DNA of 64,000 nucleotides. It comes from an uncultured Acidobacteriota bacterium. GTDB lineage: Bacteria; Acidobacteriota; Blastocatellia; Pyrinomonadales; Pyrinomonadaceae. Positions within the stretch are counted from its first letter, which is position 1. The number at the start of each line of letters is the position of its first letter. The stretch lies in assembly GCA_937859595.1 (NCBI GenBank), contig CALMAH010000036.1, positions 1-64,000 of the forward strand, given 5' to 3'. The position numbers and the translations under genes are program-made. The notes beneath the pieces are model-generated. The model worked only from the letters and a program-made list of their open reading frames with translations. It had not been told where the DNA came from and searched no databases. Positions 37,347 through 46,111 of this stretch are shown piece after piece.

Positions 37347-38264
37347 ATGTACGAATTTCTTTCGGTCTCGGCGATCATAATCCTTTTCTCGACGTTGCGG
37401 CTCGCGACGCCCTTGATATTTGCCGCGCTTGGTGGAATGTTCTCCGAGCGCGCGGGGGTGATCAACATAGCTCTCGAAGGGCTGATGCTGGCCGGTGCGT
37501 TTACCGCCGCGGTCGTTACATATGAACTTCAAAACCCTTACATTGGTTTTGCCGCGGGTGTTGCGGCCGGAGCATTTGTTGCCCTTTTTTACGCTGTGGC
37601 CGTAATTCATTTTGAGGCCGATCAGGTAGTGTCGGGATTTGCGATAAACATTTTGATGTTGGGGCTGCCAGCAGTGATCAGCAGCCGCATCTATGATTCG
37701 GCTGGCTCTACCGAACAGATCGCGAAGGAGTTCCTGCTTACTGATTGGGCAAACCGGCTGAATCCCGCGACGGTCTTGGCGTTTCTATTAGTGCCAATTT
37801 GTTGGTACGTTCTTTACAAGACCCCATTCGGACTCCGGCTGCGGGCGACCGGTGAGAACCCGGAGGCGGCGGATACCGCAGGTGTTAACGTTAAAGGTCT
37901 TAGGTACACCGCCGTTATTTTGTCCGGCCTATTGGCGGCGGCAGGCGGTGCGTATCTTTCGATCGGCCAATCTTCGTTGTTCACAAAGGGAATGACCGCG
38001 GGCAGAGGCTTCATTGCGTTGGCCGCTCTCATCCTTGCTAAGTGGCGGCCGATCCCGGTGTTGTTCGCGTGCCTCTTTTTCGGCTTTACCGAGGCGCTTT
38101 CGATCCAGCTTCAGGGGATACTAAAGATGCCCTCGGGCGAGGATATTCCCGTACAATTTATCCAGATGATACCCTATGTACTTACGATAGTTGTATTAGC
38201 AGGATTTATCGGCCTTAGCCGTGCCCCGAAAGCTCTCGGAACGCCGTACAGGAAGGAGAAGTAG
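37347..38264 (+). CDS. nucleoside-type ABC transporter permease (BmpA-system, second permease)
   Basis: 305 residues from the ATG at 37347; the frame is open further upstream but that part is inside the preceding gene. Signature ATPLIFAALGGMFSERAGVINIALEGLMLAGAF-like N-terminus (NIALEG is diagnostic of the YufQ/NupQ branch), about eight membrane helices, and the EAADTAGVN cytoplasmic coupling loop. It pairs with the preceding permease to form the heterodimeric channel. AGGA lies just before the start. Role: uptake of nucleosides for the salvage enzymes encoded next. Confidence 0.88.
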   Translation: MYEFLSVSAIIILFSTLRLATPLIFAALGGMFSERAGVINIALEGLMLAGAFTAAVVTYELQNPYIGFAAGVAAGAFVALFYAVAVIHFEADQVVSGFAINILMLGLPAVISSRIYDSAGSTEQIAKEFLLTDWANRLNPATVLAFLLVPICWYVLYKTPFGLRLRATGENPEAADTAGVNVKGLRYTAVILSGLLAAAGGAYLSIGQSSLFTKGMTAGRGFIALAALILAKWRPIPVLFACLFFGFTEALSIQLQGILKMPSGEDIPVQFIQMIPYVLTIVVLAGFIGLSRAPKALGTPYRKEK

Positions 38265-38374
38265 ATGTGCGTCGGGCGGTCGATGTGGACTCGGGCCATA
38301 ACACATGAGGTGTGTGGAGATATCGAACGTTGGTCGGTCAAACTCACTTTTCAGTCTTTTTCGTTTTGGAACGT

Positions 38375-39229
38375 ATGACCCATGAAAACGCCCTTGAGGC
38401 AGCGGAATATATTAGATCGAAATACGACGGTGAGCCGAAGATCGCCGTCGTTCTTGGCAGTGGGCTTGGCAGCTTTGCCGATGAGCTGGAGAACTCGGTG
38501 GCTGTGCCCTACGAGGAGATCCCCCATTTTGTCCGTTCGACGGTAGAGGGACACGCCGGCCGCCTGGTTCTTGGAGAGGTCGGCGACAAGACGGTCGTAG
38601 TGCAGCAGGGACGATTTCATTACTACGAAGGCTATACGATGGAGCAGGTGATGTTCCCTGTGCGCACCTTTGGCCGAATGGGTATCGAGACGGTTTTACT
38701 CACCAATGCGGCCGGGAGCCTGAACGCCGACATGCGGCCCGGCAGCCTGATGTTGATCTCGGATCACATAAATATGATGGGGCGAAATCCGCTCCGCGGA
38801 CAGAACGACGAACGCTTTGGGCCGCGATTTCCGGACATGACCACAGTTTACGATCGAACCCTCCAGCGGCTGATCGATGCGACTGCAGGCGATATTGCGG
38901 CGGAGCGTTTTGAACAGGGCATTGACTCAAAGCTCACCGATTTTCTTTATCGTGGTGTTTACTGTGCGCTGTCCGGGCCGACCTATGAAACCCCGGCCGA
39001 GATCCGCCTCTACCGCCTGCTTGGCGCTGACGCGGTCGGAATGTCGACGGTACCGGAAGCGGTGGCCGCTCGCCATCAGGGTATGCGGGTCGCCGGTATC
39101 TCCTGTATCACGAATTTTGGGTCGGGGATGACGGGAGACGGAATTCATCACGATGATGTCATGGAAATGGGCTCGCGCGTGTCGTCCCTTTTCAAGCAAC
39201 TCCTGACCAGAGTGATCGCAAGAATATGA
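38375..39229 (+). CDS. purine nucleoside phosphorylase (PNP-I, trimeric type)
   Basis: 284 residues from the ATG at 38375 (preceded by GGAA); the frame opens at 38312 but the extra 21 residues are not conserved-looking. Motifs of the inosine/guanosine-specific family: VVLGSGLG phosphate loop, VQQGRFHYYEGY, TNAAGSL and SGPTYETPAEIRLYR, and the late asparagine region CITNFGSGM. It cleaves purine (deoxy)nucleosides with phosphate to base and ribose-1-phosphate. Next in the nucleoside salvage operon, its TGA overlaps the uridine kinase ATG by 4 bp. Confidence 0.95.
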   Translation: MTHENALEAAEYIRSKYDGEPKIAVVLGSGLGSFADELENSVAVPYEEIPHFVRSTVEGHAGRLVLGEVGDKTVVVQQGRFHYYEGYTMEQVMFPVRTFGRMGIETVLLTNAAGSLNADMRPGSLMLISDHINMMGRNPLRGQNDERFGPRFPDMTTVYDRTLQRLIDATAGDIAAERFEQGIDSKLTDFLYRGVYCALSGPTYETPAEIRLYRLLGADAVGMSTVPEAVAARHQGMRVAGISCITNFGSGMTGDGIHHDDVMEMGSRVSSLFKQLLTRVIARI

Positions 39230-39855
39230 TTATAGGTATCTGTGGGGGAACAGGTTCGGGAAAGACGACCATTGCCCGGTCGGTCCTGGAGGCTGTGGGA
39301 CGGGAAAATGTGGTGCTCGTTGAACAGGATTCGTATTACCGAAATCTTGCGGATATGCCGCTCGACGAACGCCATCAGGCAAATTTTGACCATCCGGATT
39401 CTATCGACAGCGATATGCTGGTCGGCCATTTGATGAGGTTGAAGCAGGGGCTGATCGTTGAGATGCCGCTCTATGATTTCAGGTCGCACACACGGAGCGA
39501 CCGTATCGAGATAATCGAGCCAAAACCCGTGATCCTTGTTGAGGGCATACTGATCTTTGCGGAGACGAGAGTGCTGGACCTGCTTGACGTGCGGGTTTTT
39601 GTGGACACGCCGAACGACATTCGGTTCATACGCAGGCTGAAACGCGATATTTCCGAACGAGGCCGCACGGTTGACTCTGTGATCGAGCAGTATTACAGGA
39701 CGGTTCGCCCGATGCATTATGAATTCGTTGAGCCATCCAAACGTCACGCGGACATCATCATACCCGAAGGGTCTAATTCCAATATAACGGTCGACTTTTT
39801 GTGCAGCATGGTACGCGAAAAATTGAAAGAGGAGCAGGCCACGGCCGCGTCGTAA
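39226..39855 (+). CDS. udk: uridine/cytidine kinase
   Basis: 209 residues. P-loop GGTGSGKTT near residues 7-15, the YYRNLADMPLDER and NFDHPDSID motifs of uridine kinases, and YDFRSHTR. It phosphorylates uridine or cytidine to the monophosphate. Four-base overlap with the phosphorylase before it and one-base overlap (TAATG) with cytidine deaminase after it indicate coupled translation. Confidence 0.95.
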   Translation: MIIGICGGTGSGKTTIARSVLEAVGRENVVLVEQDSYYRNLADMPLDERHQANFDHPDSIDSDMLVGHLMRLKQGLIVEMPLYDFRSHTRSDRIEIIEPKPVILVEGILIFAETRVLDLLDVRVFVDTPNDIRFIRRLKRDISERGRTVDSVIEQYYRTVRPMHYEFVEPSKRHADIIIPEGSNSNITVDFLCSMVREKLKEEQATAAS

Positions 39856-40253
39856 TGAAACACACTGAACAGGAATTGATCGCGGCGGCACGTGATGTTC
39901 GCGAAAAGGCCTACGCGCCATATTCCAATTTTAAGGTCGGAGCTGTGGTCGAGACTGAAGAAGGCGAGATCTACACCGGCTGCAACGTAGAATCGGCCAG
40001 TTATGGCCTTACGGTCTGTGCCGAGCGAGTGGCCATCTGGAAGGGCATCTCACGCGGGGTGACGAAGTTTGGCCGTATCGCCGTGGTCTGCGATACAGAG
40101 GAGCTTACGCCTCCGTGCGGCATTTGCCGACAGATCATCTGGGAGTTTTGCGGCGACGTACCGGTGATACTCTCCAACCTTCACGGCAAGAAGGAGACTA
40201 TTCAGATGAGCGAACTGCTGCCCCGCGCGTTCGACTCTAAGTTTTTGAAATGA
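39855..40253 (+). CDS. cdd: cytidine deaminase
   Basis: 132 residues from the ATG at 39855; a longer frame starting inside udk is ignored. Zinc site with C55-A-E57 and P-C88-G-I-C91, the three-cysteine pattern of tetrameric CDAs, and the substrate loop YSNFKVGAV plus GCNVESASYGLT. It deaminates cytidine and deoxycytidine to uridine forms, feeding uridine kinase. Overlaps udk by one base and the amidohydrolase by four. Confidence 0.96.
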   Translation: MKHTEQELIAAARDVREKAYAPYSNFKVGAVVETEEGEIYTGCNVESASYGLTVCAERVAIWKGISRGVTKFGRIAVVCDTEELTPPCGICRQIIWEFCGDVPVILSNLHGKKETIQMSELLPRAFDSKFLK

Positions 40254-41665
40254 TCAAGATCAATCTAGCAAAGACATTTTTCGTGCTTGTAGCCTTGGCT
40301 GCGGTCACAGCTGACGCTTCTTCCCCACGTTCGACTCTCGAGCAGGTCGATCTGCTGATCCTCGGCGGAACGGTCGTCACGATGGACGCCAAACGGCGTG
40401 TTGTCGAGAACGGCGGTGTTGCGATACGCGGAGGAAGTATAGTCGCCGTAGGCACGCGGGCTGAGATCGCAAAGACCTATCGTGCGAAGCAGAAGATAGA
40501 CGCCTCGGGCAAGGCGGTAGTTCCCGGATTGATAAACACTCACACACACATCCCGATGGTGTTGTTTCGCGGCATCGCAGATGATCTTGATCTGCAGGAG
40601 TGGCTGACGAAGTTCATTTTTCCCGCCGAGGCGAAGAATGTAGACGAAGCCTTCGTCCGGGCCGGAACGCGGCTCGGTCTCGCGGAGATGATACGCGGCG
40701 GCACAACCACTTACTGTGACATGTATTATTTCGAGGACGCCATCGCCGACGAGACCTCAAAGGCCGGTGTCCGAGGTGTGCTCGGGCAGACGGTAATTGA
40801 TTTCCCGGTGCCTGATGCAAAGACCTATGCCGAGGGGTTAGAGCTCACCGAACGGTTCATCAAAAAATGGCAAGGGCATCCGCTGATCGTTCCGGCCATC
40901 GCCCCGCACGCTCCCTACACCGTTTCTGAGAGCAACCTTACCGATGCCCGCGCCTTGTCCGACCGGTTAGGAGCCCCGCTTCTTATCCATCTTGCCGAGG
41001 CCGACACCGAAACCAAGGCTATTCAGGAAAAATATGACGGGCTCAGGCCGATCGAGTTCATGGAAAAGATCGCATTTTTCAATGACCGAACCATTGCGGC
41101 TCACGTGGTCCACGCAAATGAAAAAGAGCTTGATCTGCTCAAGCGTCACAATGTCGGCATCGCCCACAACCCCCAGTCAAATATGAAGCTCGCTGCCGGC
41201 GTAGCTCCTGTGCCGATGATGCTGGCAAAGGATATGAACGTCGGGCTCGGCACTGACGGCCCTGCGTCAAACAACGACCTCAATATGTGGGAAGAGATGG
41301 ACACCGCCGCCAAGCTTCATAAGGTGTTCTGGAAGGACCCAAAGGTGGTCTCCGCTGAACAGGCTTTCGAGATGGCGACCATTCGCGGCGCACGCGCTCT
41401 CCATATGGCCGACCGCATCGGCTCGCTCGAATCCGGTAAGCTGGCAGATATTGTCGTTGTCGATCTCGACGGGCTCCACCAGACCCCGATGTACAATCTC
41501 TATTCGCATCTTGTGTACGCCACAAAGGCCTCCGATGTCCGCACGGTCGTCATCCATGGCCGCATTGTTATGCGCGACCGCCGGTTGCTCACCCTTAATG
41601 AAAATGCTATAAAAAATGAGGCAATCGCTTATCGAAACAAGATCGTCGAAAGCTTGAAAAACTAG
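40250..41665 (+). CDS. exported MTA/SAH-deaminase-like amidohydrolase
   Basis: 471 residues. The first ~23 form a signal peptide (KINLAKTFFVLVALAAVTADA), unusual for this enzyme class. The rest is a TRZ/ATZ-type amidohydrolase: H98-x-H100 in NTHTHIP, HLAEADTETK, HAxE-like NEKELDLLKRHNVGIAHNP, and the metal aspartate in GLGTDGPASNNDLNMWEEM. Closest family members deaminate 5'-methylthioadenosine, S-adenosylhomocysteine or adenosine, which fits a nucleoside operon. Acting outside the cytoplasm it could convert adenosine to inosine before uptake. It is the last gene before a strong terminator. Substrate is inferred. Confidence 0.85.
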   Translation: MIKINLAKTFFVLVALAAVTADASSPRSTLEQVDLLILGGTVVTMDAKRRVVENGGVAIRGGSIVAVGTRAEIAKTYRAKQKIDASGKAVVPGLINTHTHIPMVLFRGIADDLDLQEWLTKFIFPAEAKNVDEAFVRAGTRLGLAEMIRGGTTTYCDMYYFEDAIADETSKAGVRGVLGQTVIDFPVPDAKTYAEGLELTERFIKKWQGHPLIVPAIAPHAPYTVSESNLTDARALSDRLGAPLLIHLAEADTETKAIQEKYDGLRPIEFMEKIAFFNDRTIAAHVVHANEKELDLLKRHNVGIAHNPQSNMKLAAGVAPVPMMLAKDMNVGLGTDGPASNNDLNMWEEMDTAAKLHKVFWKDPKVVSAEQAFEMATIRGARALHMADRIGSLESGKLADIVVVDLDGLHQTPMYNLYSHLVYATKASDVRTVVIHGRIVMRDRRLLTLNENAIKNEAIAYRNKIVESLKN

Positions 41666-41670
41666 CCCGC

Positions 41671-41699
41671 GGGCATCTGATGCCCGATTTTCTTTTTTT
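41671..41699 (+). terminator. intrinsic terminator of the nucleoside salvage operon
   Basis: GGGCA (41671-41675) pairs with TGCCC (41681-41685), loop TCTGA, followed by GATTTTCTTTTTTT. It begins six bases after the amidohydrolase stop codon. Confidence 0.85.
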
Positions 41700-41791
41700 G
41701 AGACAGTGTTTGCCGGGTCATCCAAAGTGAGCCTTCAAATATGTAGTTCGCTTGACCTTTACGGAAGCTTAAGTCAACAAGGAGGACTGAA

Positions 41792-43048
41792 ATGCCGTTA
41801 AATGTCAGAAGGTTTTCCGCTTCGGTATTTATAACTTTATTCGGTTTTATAATTTTTTCATACGCCCAAGCCGTTCCGGCCCCCACAGCCTCAACCACCC
41901 CCGAAAACCCCCAGCCAGCAGCCCGGACACTCACTCCGGCTGAGGTGATGCGTGGACGCATTGATAAGGCAAAAGCGTTTATCGTCGTCCGCAATTATCC
42001 TGCGGCGATCTATGAGCTCGAAACTATCCGCCGCGAGACCATCGACCCCTCGGTCCACTCGGTCGCAAATGTGCTGTTGATGAACAGTTACCTTGAACAG
42101 GGCAACTATCGTCGAGCTCAGGAGTTCCTTGCCGAGCTTTTCAATTCGCTCAAGTCCAATGATCCAAATGCCGAGGCGCTTTATGCCGGCGTCGCGGGCC
42201 AGATCGTAAAGGGCGCCCGCAGCCAGGTCGAACGCTACCGGCTGCTCGGGCTTTCTATCGCAGACCGCAGTCTGCCTCTTGAGGCTATTAACGACGTAGA
42301 AAAGATGCGTGAAACCCTGGAACTGGTCGTAAAGCAGGCCCGCGAGGTCAAGGCCGATAACGGACGCGCAGCACAACTGATGCCCTTGCTCGAAGAGGCG
42401 GCGGTTGCCCGCTCGCTGCTGGCCCGTGATGAATATGACGCCGGACGCTGGCGCAACGAGATAGCCGATGCTCGCGAGCAGATGGCACATTCGCAGAGTG
42501 TTGTTCTCAGCGCGATCCCCGATCCCGCTGCTCCGCCGGTAGCCGAAACCGAAACTGAGGCCGAGGCCGACGAGGCAGAAACAAAAGAAAGGGCCGCTTC
42601 CCAAGCTGCAAAACCTTCCGAGACTGCACTTGCCTCGACCGAAAAGCCCGTCATTGTTGAAAAGCAGCCTGCCGAACGCCCTGTAATTGTGGTCGGTGGT
42701 GAAAAAGCCTCCGGATCTGAGGAAAAAAAGGAAGGCGAGGCAGGGTCCGATCCGGGTCCCTCCGGCGATGGGCCGATAGAGGCCGGTTCGCTCATTCCTT
42801 TTGCTGTTCGCCAGCAAGCGCCCATCTATCCGGCTACGGCACGCCAGCTTCGCGCCACCGGCGTGGTCCGGGTCGAGATAAAGGTTGATGAAAATGGCGA
42901 TGTCGCCAGCATCGAGCGCGTCATCGGCCCGACTCTGCTTCAGGGGGCTGCCCGCGACGCCATTCTTCGTTGGAAATTCAAACCCTTTACCCGCGATGGC
43001 CGACCCGCTCAGGCGACCGGCTTTGTAAATTTTAATTTTTCGCTCTGA
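41792..43048 (+). CDS. exported TPR-like protein with C-terminal TonB domain
   Basis: 418 residues. Start chosen because AAGGAGG lies 7 bp upstream. Signal peptide about 1-26, then helical TPR-like pairs (about 45-210, NYPAAIYELETI, YLEQGNYRRAQEFLAEL), a Glu/Ala/Pro-rich disordered linker (about 235-325), and a TonB_C domain at the end (APIYPATARQLRATGVVRVEI, LRWKFKPFTRDGRPAQATGFV). Probably periplasmic; the linker could span to a partner. It is isolated between the nucleoside operon terminator and the M1 peptidase. A split TTGAC/GTCAA repeat sits in its 5' leader. Confidence 0.82.
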   Translation: MPLNVRRFSASVFITLFGFIIFSYAQAVPAPTASTTPENPQPAARTLTPAEVMRGRIDKAKAFIVVRNYPAAIYELETIRRETIDPSVHSVANVLLMNSYLEQGNYRRAQEFLAELFNSLKSNDPNAEALYAGVAGQIVKGARSQVERYRLLGLSIADRSLPLEAINDVEKMRETLELVVKQAREVKADNGRAAQLMPLLEEAAVARSLLARDEYDAGRWRNEIADAREQMAHSQSVVLSAIPDPAAPPVAETETEAEADEAETKERAASQAAKPSETALASTEKPVIVEKQPAERPVIVVGGEKASGSEEKKEGEAGSDPGPSGDGPIEAGSLIPFAVRQQAPIYPATARQLRATGVVRVEIKVDENGDVASIERVIGPTLLQGAARDAILRWKFKPFTRDGRPAQATGFVNFNFSL

Positions 43049-43201
43049 TCTCTCTCTCTTTTCTTTTCTGTTCCCGGCAACCATTTCCCGCATTTTTGCT
43101 CCTAACCCGATAGCAAAGCTGTTTTGGCAAACGTGAGGGCCGTTTTTTCGTTAGCGGTCCGAGTTCTGTGTTTTCGCCCGTCTGTGATAAATATTTGGGT
43201 T

Positions 43202-46111
43202 ATGCTCATCCGACTCTTGCTGGCCATCTCTCTCTTATCTATGGTTGCAATTTCCCAACCGTCTTCGTCGCTGCCGCCGATCGAGCCTGGCGTCTCGCTC
43301 GAACTCGCCCGCTGGCGCGCCGCCCACTACAGCGACGTCCGCTATAAGCTCAACCTGACGCTCGAAAAGGTGTCGCCCGTGCTCAAAGGCACCATAGAGA
43401 TAAGGGTGAATGTCAAAAGCTCCCCTCCTTACGAAGGAGGGGTGGCCGCCCCCGCGGTCTCGGGGGGCGGACGGGGTGGTTCTCCCATCATTCTCGACTG
43501 GCGAAAGATAAAAGGCCATGAAGAAAAGTCGACCATTAGTAGCGCGGAAATTAATGGCATAAGGCTGATCCCTGCAGGCAATCTCCAGTTAGATACCCCG
43601 GATGCATATCACGAATATGCCGAACATCTTATATTCCGCGACGGCGTTGTGGCGGGCGAGAATGTCATCAAACTCGATTTCACCTCCCCGATACTCACCA
43701 GCGGCTCGGCCATCACGCGGTACATCGATAAAGAGGACGGCTCAGAATACATCTACTCGCTCTTCGTCCCGTCGGACGCGAGCACGGCGTTCCCGGTGTT
43801 CGATCAGCCGGATCTGAAGGCGATGTTTGAGTTGAATGTTGTATCACCTTACGGTTGGACCGTGGTAAGTAATTCGGAGACTCCACTATTCGAGATCTTC
43901 GATGGCCAGGGAATTTCGCGTTCAAGAAAACCGGAATCGACTCTTCGCTTTTTTAAGCAAACCAAACCCATCAGCACCTACGTCTTTGCATTCGCAGCAG
44001 GGCCATTCGAGCGTGTGTCGGAACCGCCTGCGTCAGCGGGCGGCCAGTCTGGTAATGCACCGAACCAGCTCACCGTTAACACAGCGGGTTCTGAAAGGAT
44101 ACCGCCGACCGACATCTTCGTCCGCAAATCCCAAGCGGAGAAGCTCAAACCCCATGCTGCCGAAGTATTTCGTCTAAACCGGGAGGCTATCAAATATTTC
44201 GAGGAGTATTTCGATTACAAGTTTCCGTTCCCTAAGTACGATCTGGTTTTGATACCGGAGTTTCCATTCGGCGGGATGGAGCATGCGGGGGCGACGTTTT
44301 TGCGTGAGTCGTCGATCATCTTTCCGCAAGAGCCGACGAAGAACGACCACATCTCGCGGGCGCTGCTTATCTTTCACGAGGCTTCGCACCAGTGGTTTGG
44401 CGACACGGTCACGATGCGTTGGTTCGACGACCTTTGGCTCAAAGAAGGCTTCGCGACATTCACCGCCTACAAGGCTATGGAGCGGATCATGCCCGAGATG
44501 AACGCGTGGAAGGTCTTCTACGAACGCGTCAAACAGGCCGCCTACCAGACGGATTCGACCAAGGGGACAACGCCCATCTATCAGGAGATCAGCAACCTCT
44601 CCGCCGCAAAATCCGCCTACGGCGCCATCGTTTACAGCAAGGCCCCGGCCTTCCTCCGCCAAGCCGAGTTCTACCTCGGCGAAGACAAATTCCAAACCGC
44701 CGTCCGTGCGTTTTTGAGGAAGCATGAGTTTAAGAATGCTGGCTGGGAAGATTTGGTGAGCGAACTCGAAACGTCCAGTAAGAAGGACCTTACCGACTGG
44801 GCCAATATCTGGGTTAAGCGTCGGGGACTTTCGGTCGTAAAGACTGATGGCGGCTGTGGTTATGATGCTGCTTTCAAGCAGGTGCTTTGTGATGGTATCG
44901 ACACGAATCGCTGGATAGGAGCGATTCGGCAAGCAGGAGCCCTAAATAAAGAAGACATCTGGTTTATCCAAACCAATATTCTTTATCGATTTTCCAATAA
45001 GGCCGATCGCACAGCGACAATTTCGCTTTCAAAGAGCGACACTACTCTATTAGGCCTGCGCCATGAAAAAAATCCTGAGCTGATTTTCCCAAACTACGGC
45101 GATTATGGCTACGGCATTTTTCTCCTCGACGACAAGAGCCGCGATTATGTTCTAAAAAACATCCAGAACGAAAACGACCCGTTCCTGCGTTCAATGATGT
45201 GGGGAGCTCTCTGGGACAGTGTCCGCGAAGGCGAGCTTGACCCTCGAGTGTTTTTGGAGACAGCGATCAGGAATCTTCCTGCCGAAGAGGATGAGACAAT
45301 GGCCGCCTCGATCGCCGGCCGAGTCGGTACGGCAATGAATTATTACGTGGCTGACAAGACACGTGAAGAGTTGGCCCCGCGTATTGAGCATGTGTTCTCC
45401 GACAAGATGCGAACCGCTCAAACGCTTGGGCAGCGAATAACGTTTTACCGTGCTTTTCTGAATGCGGCATCGAGCGAGAAGGCTCGGGGCGTCTTGAAGG
45501 CGATGTTGTCAGAACCGCCTGCGTCAGCGGGCGGCCAGTCTGGCAGATCACCGAACTCGCCCGCCGTTAACGCAGGGGGTTCTGACCAGTCGATCCCGTT
45601 AAGGACCAAAGACAAGTTCGACATTGTCACGCGGCTGTTGATCCTGGGCGATCCGGAGGCGCCGGCTTTGCTGGCGGAGCTTGAAAAGACAGAGACGAGC
45701 GACGATGCAAAACGCTATGCCTATGCCGCGCGCGCAGGCATTCCCACCCCCGAAAACAAAGCGAAGTTTTGGAACGATTTCACAAACAACAAAGAGATCA
45801 GCGAAAGCTGGATCGAAGCGGCCTTCGTGCCTTGGAACTCCATCCGCCACAGCGATCTCACATTACCGTATCTGCAAAAAGCTCTGCAAGAGCTCCCCAA
45901 CCACAAACGCGACCGCAAGATATTCTTCGTCAATGGCTGGCTCGCGGCATTCATCGGCGGGCAGCGCAGCGAAGAGGCCCTCGCCATCATAAACAAATTC
46001 CTCGCCGATAACCCCAAGCTCGACAACGACCTGCGGCTCAAGATCCTCGAAAACGCCGACCTGATCGAACGCGCCGTCAAGATCAGGAAAAAGTCAGAAC
46101 CGCCTGCGTAA
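43202..46111 (+). CDS. exported M1-family aminopeptidase with three repeat-derived insertions
   Basis: 969 residues from the ATG at 43202, whose first ~20 residues form a signal peptide; an upstream in-frame start at 43124 would bury it. M1 zinc site H392-E-A-S-H396 with E415 and the substrate motif GGMEHAG (a known-type variant of GxMEN). The second half is a helical ERAP-like C-terminal domain. Residues 73-95, 273-298 and 770-795 are insertions encoded by palindromic repeats at 43418-43486, 44018-44095 and 45509-45586. All are a multiple of three bases and leave the frame open. The final residues SEPPA and the stop codon come from a fourth repeat arm, so the native C-terminus has been altered. 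The catalytic site is intact. No Shine-Dalgarno is obvious. Confidence 0.88.
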   Translation: MLIRLLLAISLLSMVAISQPSSSLPPIEPGVSLELARWRAAHYSDVRYKLNLTLEKVSPVLKGTIEIRVNVKSSPPYEGGVAAPAVSGGGRGGSPIILDWRKIKGHEEKSTISSAEINGIRLIPAGNLQLDTPDAYHEYAEHLIFRDGVVAGENVIKLDFTSPILTSGSAITRYIDKEDGSEYIYSLFVPSDASTAFPVFDQPDLKAMFELNVVSPYGWTVVSNSETPLFEIFDGQGISRSRKPESTLRFFKQTKPISTYVFAFAAGPFERVSEPPASAGGQSGNAPNQLTVNTAGSERIPPTDIFVRKSQAEKLKPHAAEVFRLNREAIKYFEEYFDYKFPFPKYDLVLIPEFPFGGMEHAGATFLRESSIIFPQEPTKNDHISRALLIFHEASHQWFGDTVTMRWFDDLWLKEGFATFTAYKAMERIMPEMNAWKVFYERVKQAAYQTDSTKGTTPIYQEISNLSAAKSAYGAIVYSKAPAFLRQAEFYLGEDKFQTAVRAFLRKHEFKNAGWEDLVSELETSSKKDLTDWANIWVKRRGLSVVKTDGGCGYDAAFKQVLCDGIDTNRWIGAIRQAGALNKEDIWFIQTNILYRFSNKADRTATISLSKSDTTLLGLRHEKNPELIFPNYGDYGYGIFLLDDKSRDYVLKNIQNENDPFLRSMMWGALWDSVREGELDPRVFLETAIRNLPAEEDETMAASIAGRVGTAMNYYVADKTREELAPRIEHVFSDKMRTAQTLGQRITFYRAFLNAASSEKARGVLKAMLSEPPASAGGQSGRSPNSPAVNAGGSDQSIPLRTKDKFDIVTRLLILGDPEAPALLAELEKTETSDDAKRYAYAARAGIPTPENKAKFWNDFTNNKEISESWIEAAFVPWNSIRHSDLTLPYLQKALQELPNHKRDRKIFFVNGWLAAFIGGQRSEEALAIINKFLADNPKLDNDLRLKILENADLIERAVKIRKKSEPPA
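43418..43486. repeat. in-frame palindromic insertion, type 2 (69 bp)
   Basis: Inside the aminopeptidase gene, 69 bp encode 23 Gly/Pro/Ser-rich residues. The DNA forms two strong hairpins: CCCCTCCTT/AAGGAGGGG with a 3-base loop, then CCGCCCCC/GGGGGGCGG. It is unlike the flanking coding sequence in composition and different in sequence from the other two insertions. Confidence 0.7.
44018..44095. repeat. in-frame REPIN-like palindromic element, copy 1 (78 bp)
   Basis: Begins TCGGAACCGCCTGCG and ends CAGCGGGTTCTGAA, so its ends are inverted copies of each other. It encodes 26 residues beginning SEPPASAGGQSG in the aminopeptidase. The first 36 bp match copy 2 with a single difference and total length is identical. 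Confidence 0.88.
45509..45586. repeat. in-frame REPIN-like palindromic element, copy 2 (78 bp)
   Basis: Begins TCAGAACCGCCTGCG and ends CGCAGGGGGTTCTGAC. Counting the preceding G (45508), the outer 9 bases are a perfect inverted repeat (GTCAGAACC/GGTTCTGAC) and about 20 of the outer 23 match. It encodes 26 residues starting SEPPASAGGQSG, in the same orientation and frame as copy 1. Confidence 0.9.

Noticed and set aside
41891-43093. Minus-strand ORF of 400 codons opposite the TPR-TonB gene
   Set aside because: Antisense of a Glu/Ala-rich gene, which avoids stops on the other strand; no ribosome binding site or protein-like composition.
44278-44300. GGMEH as a broken exopeptidase motif in the M1 enzyme
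   Set aside because: Histidine in place of the asparagine of GxMEN is seen in other bacterial M1 enzymes, so it is not evidence of inactivation.
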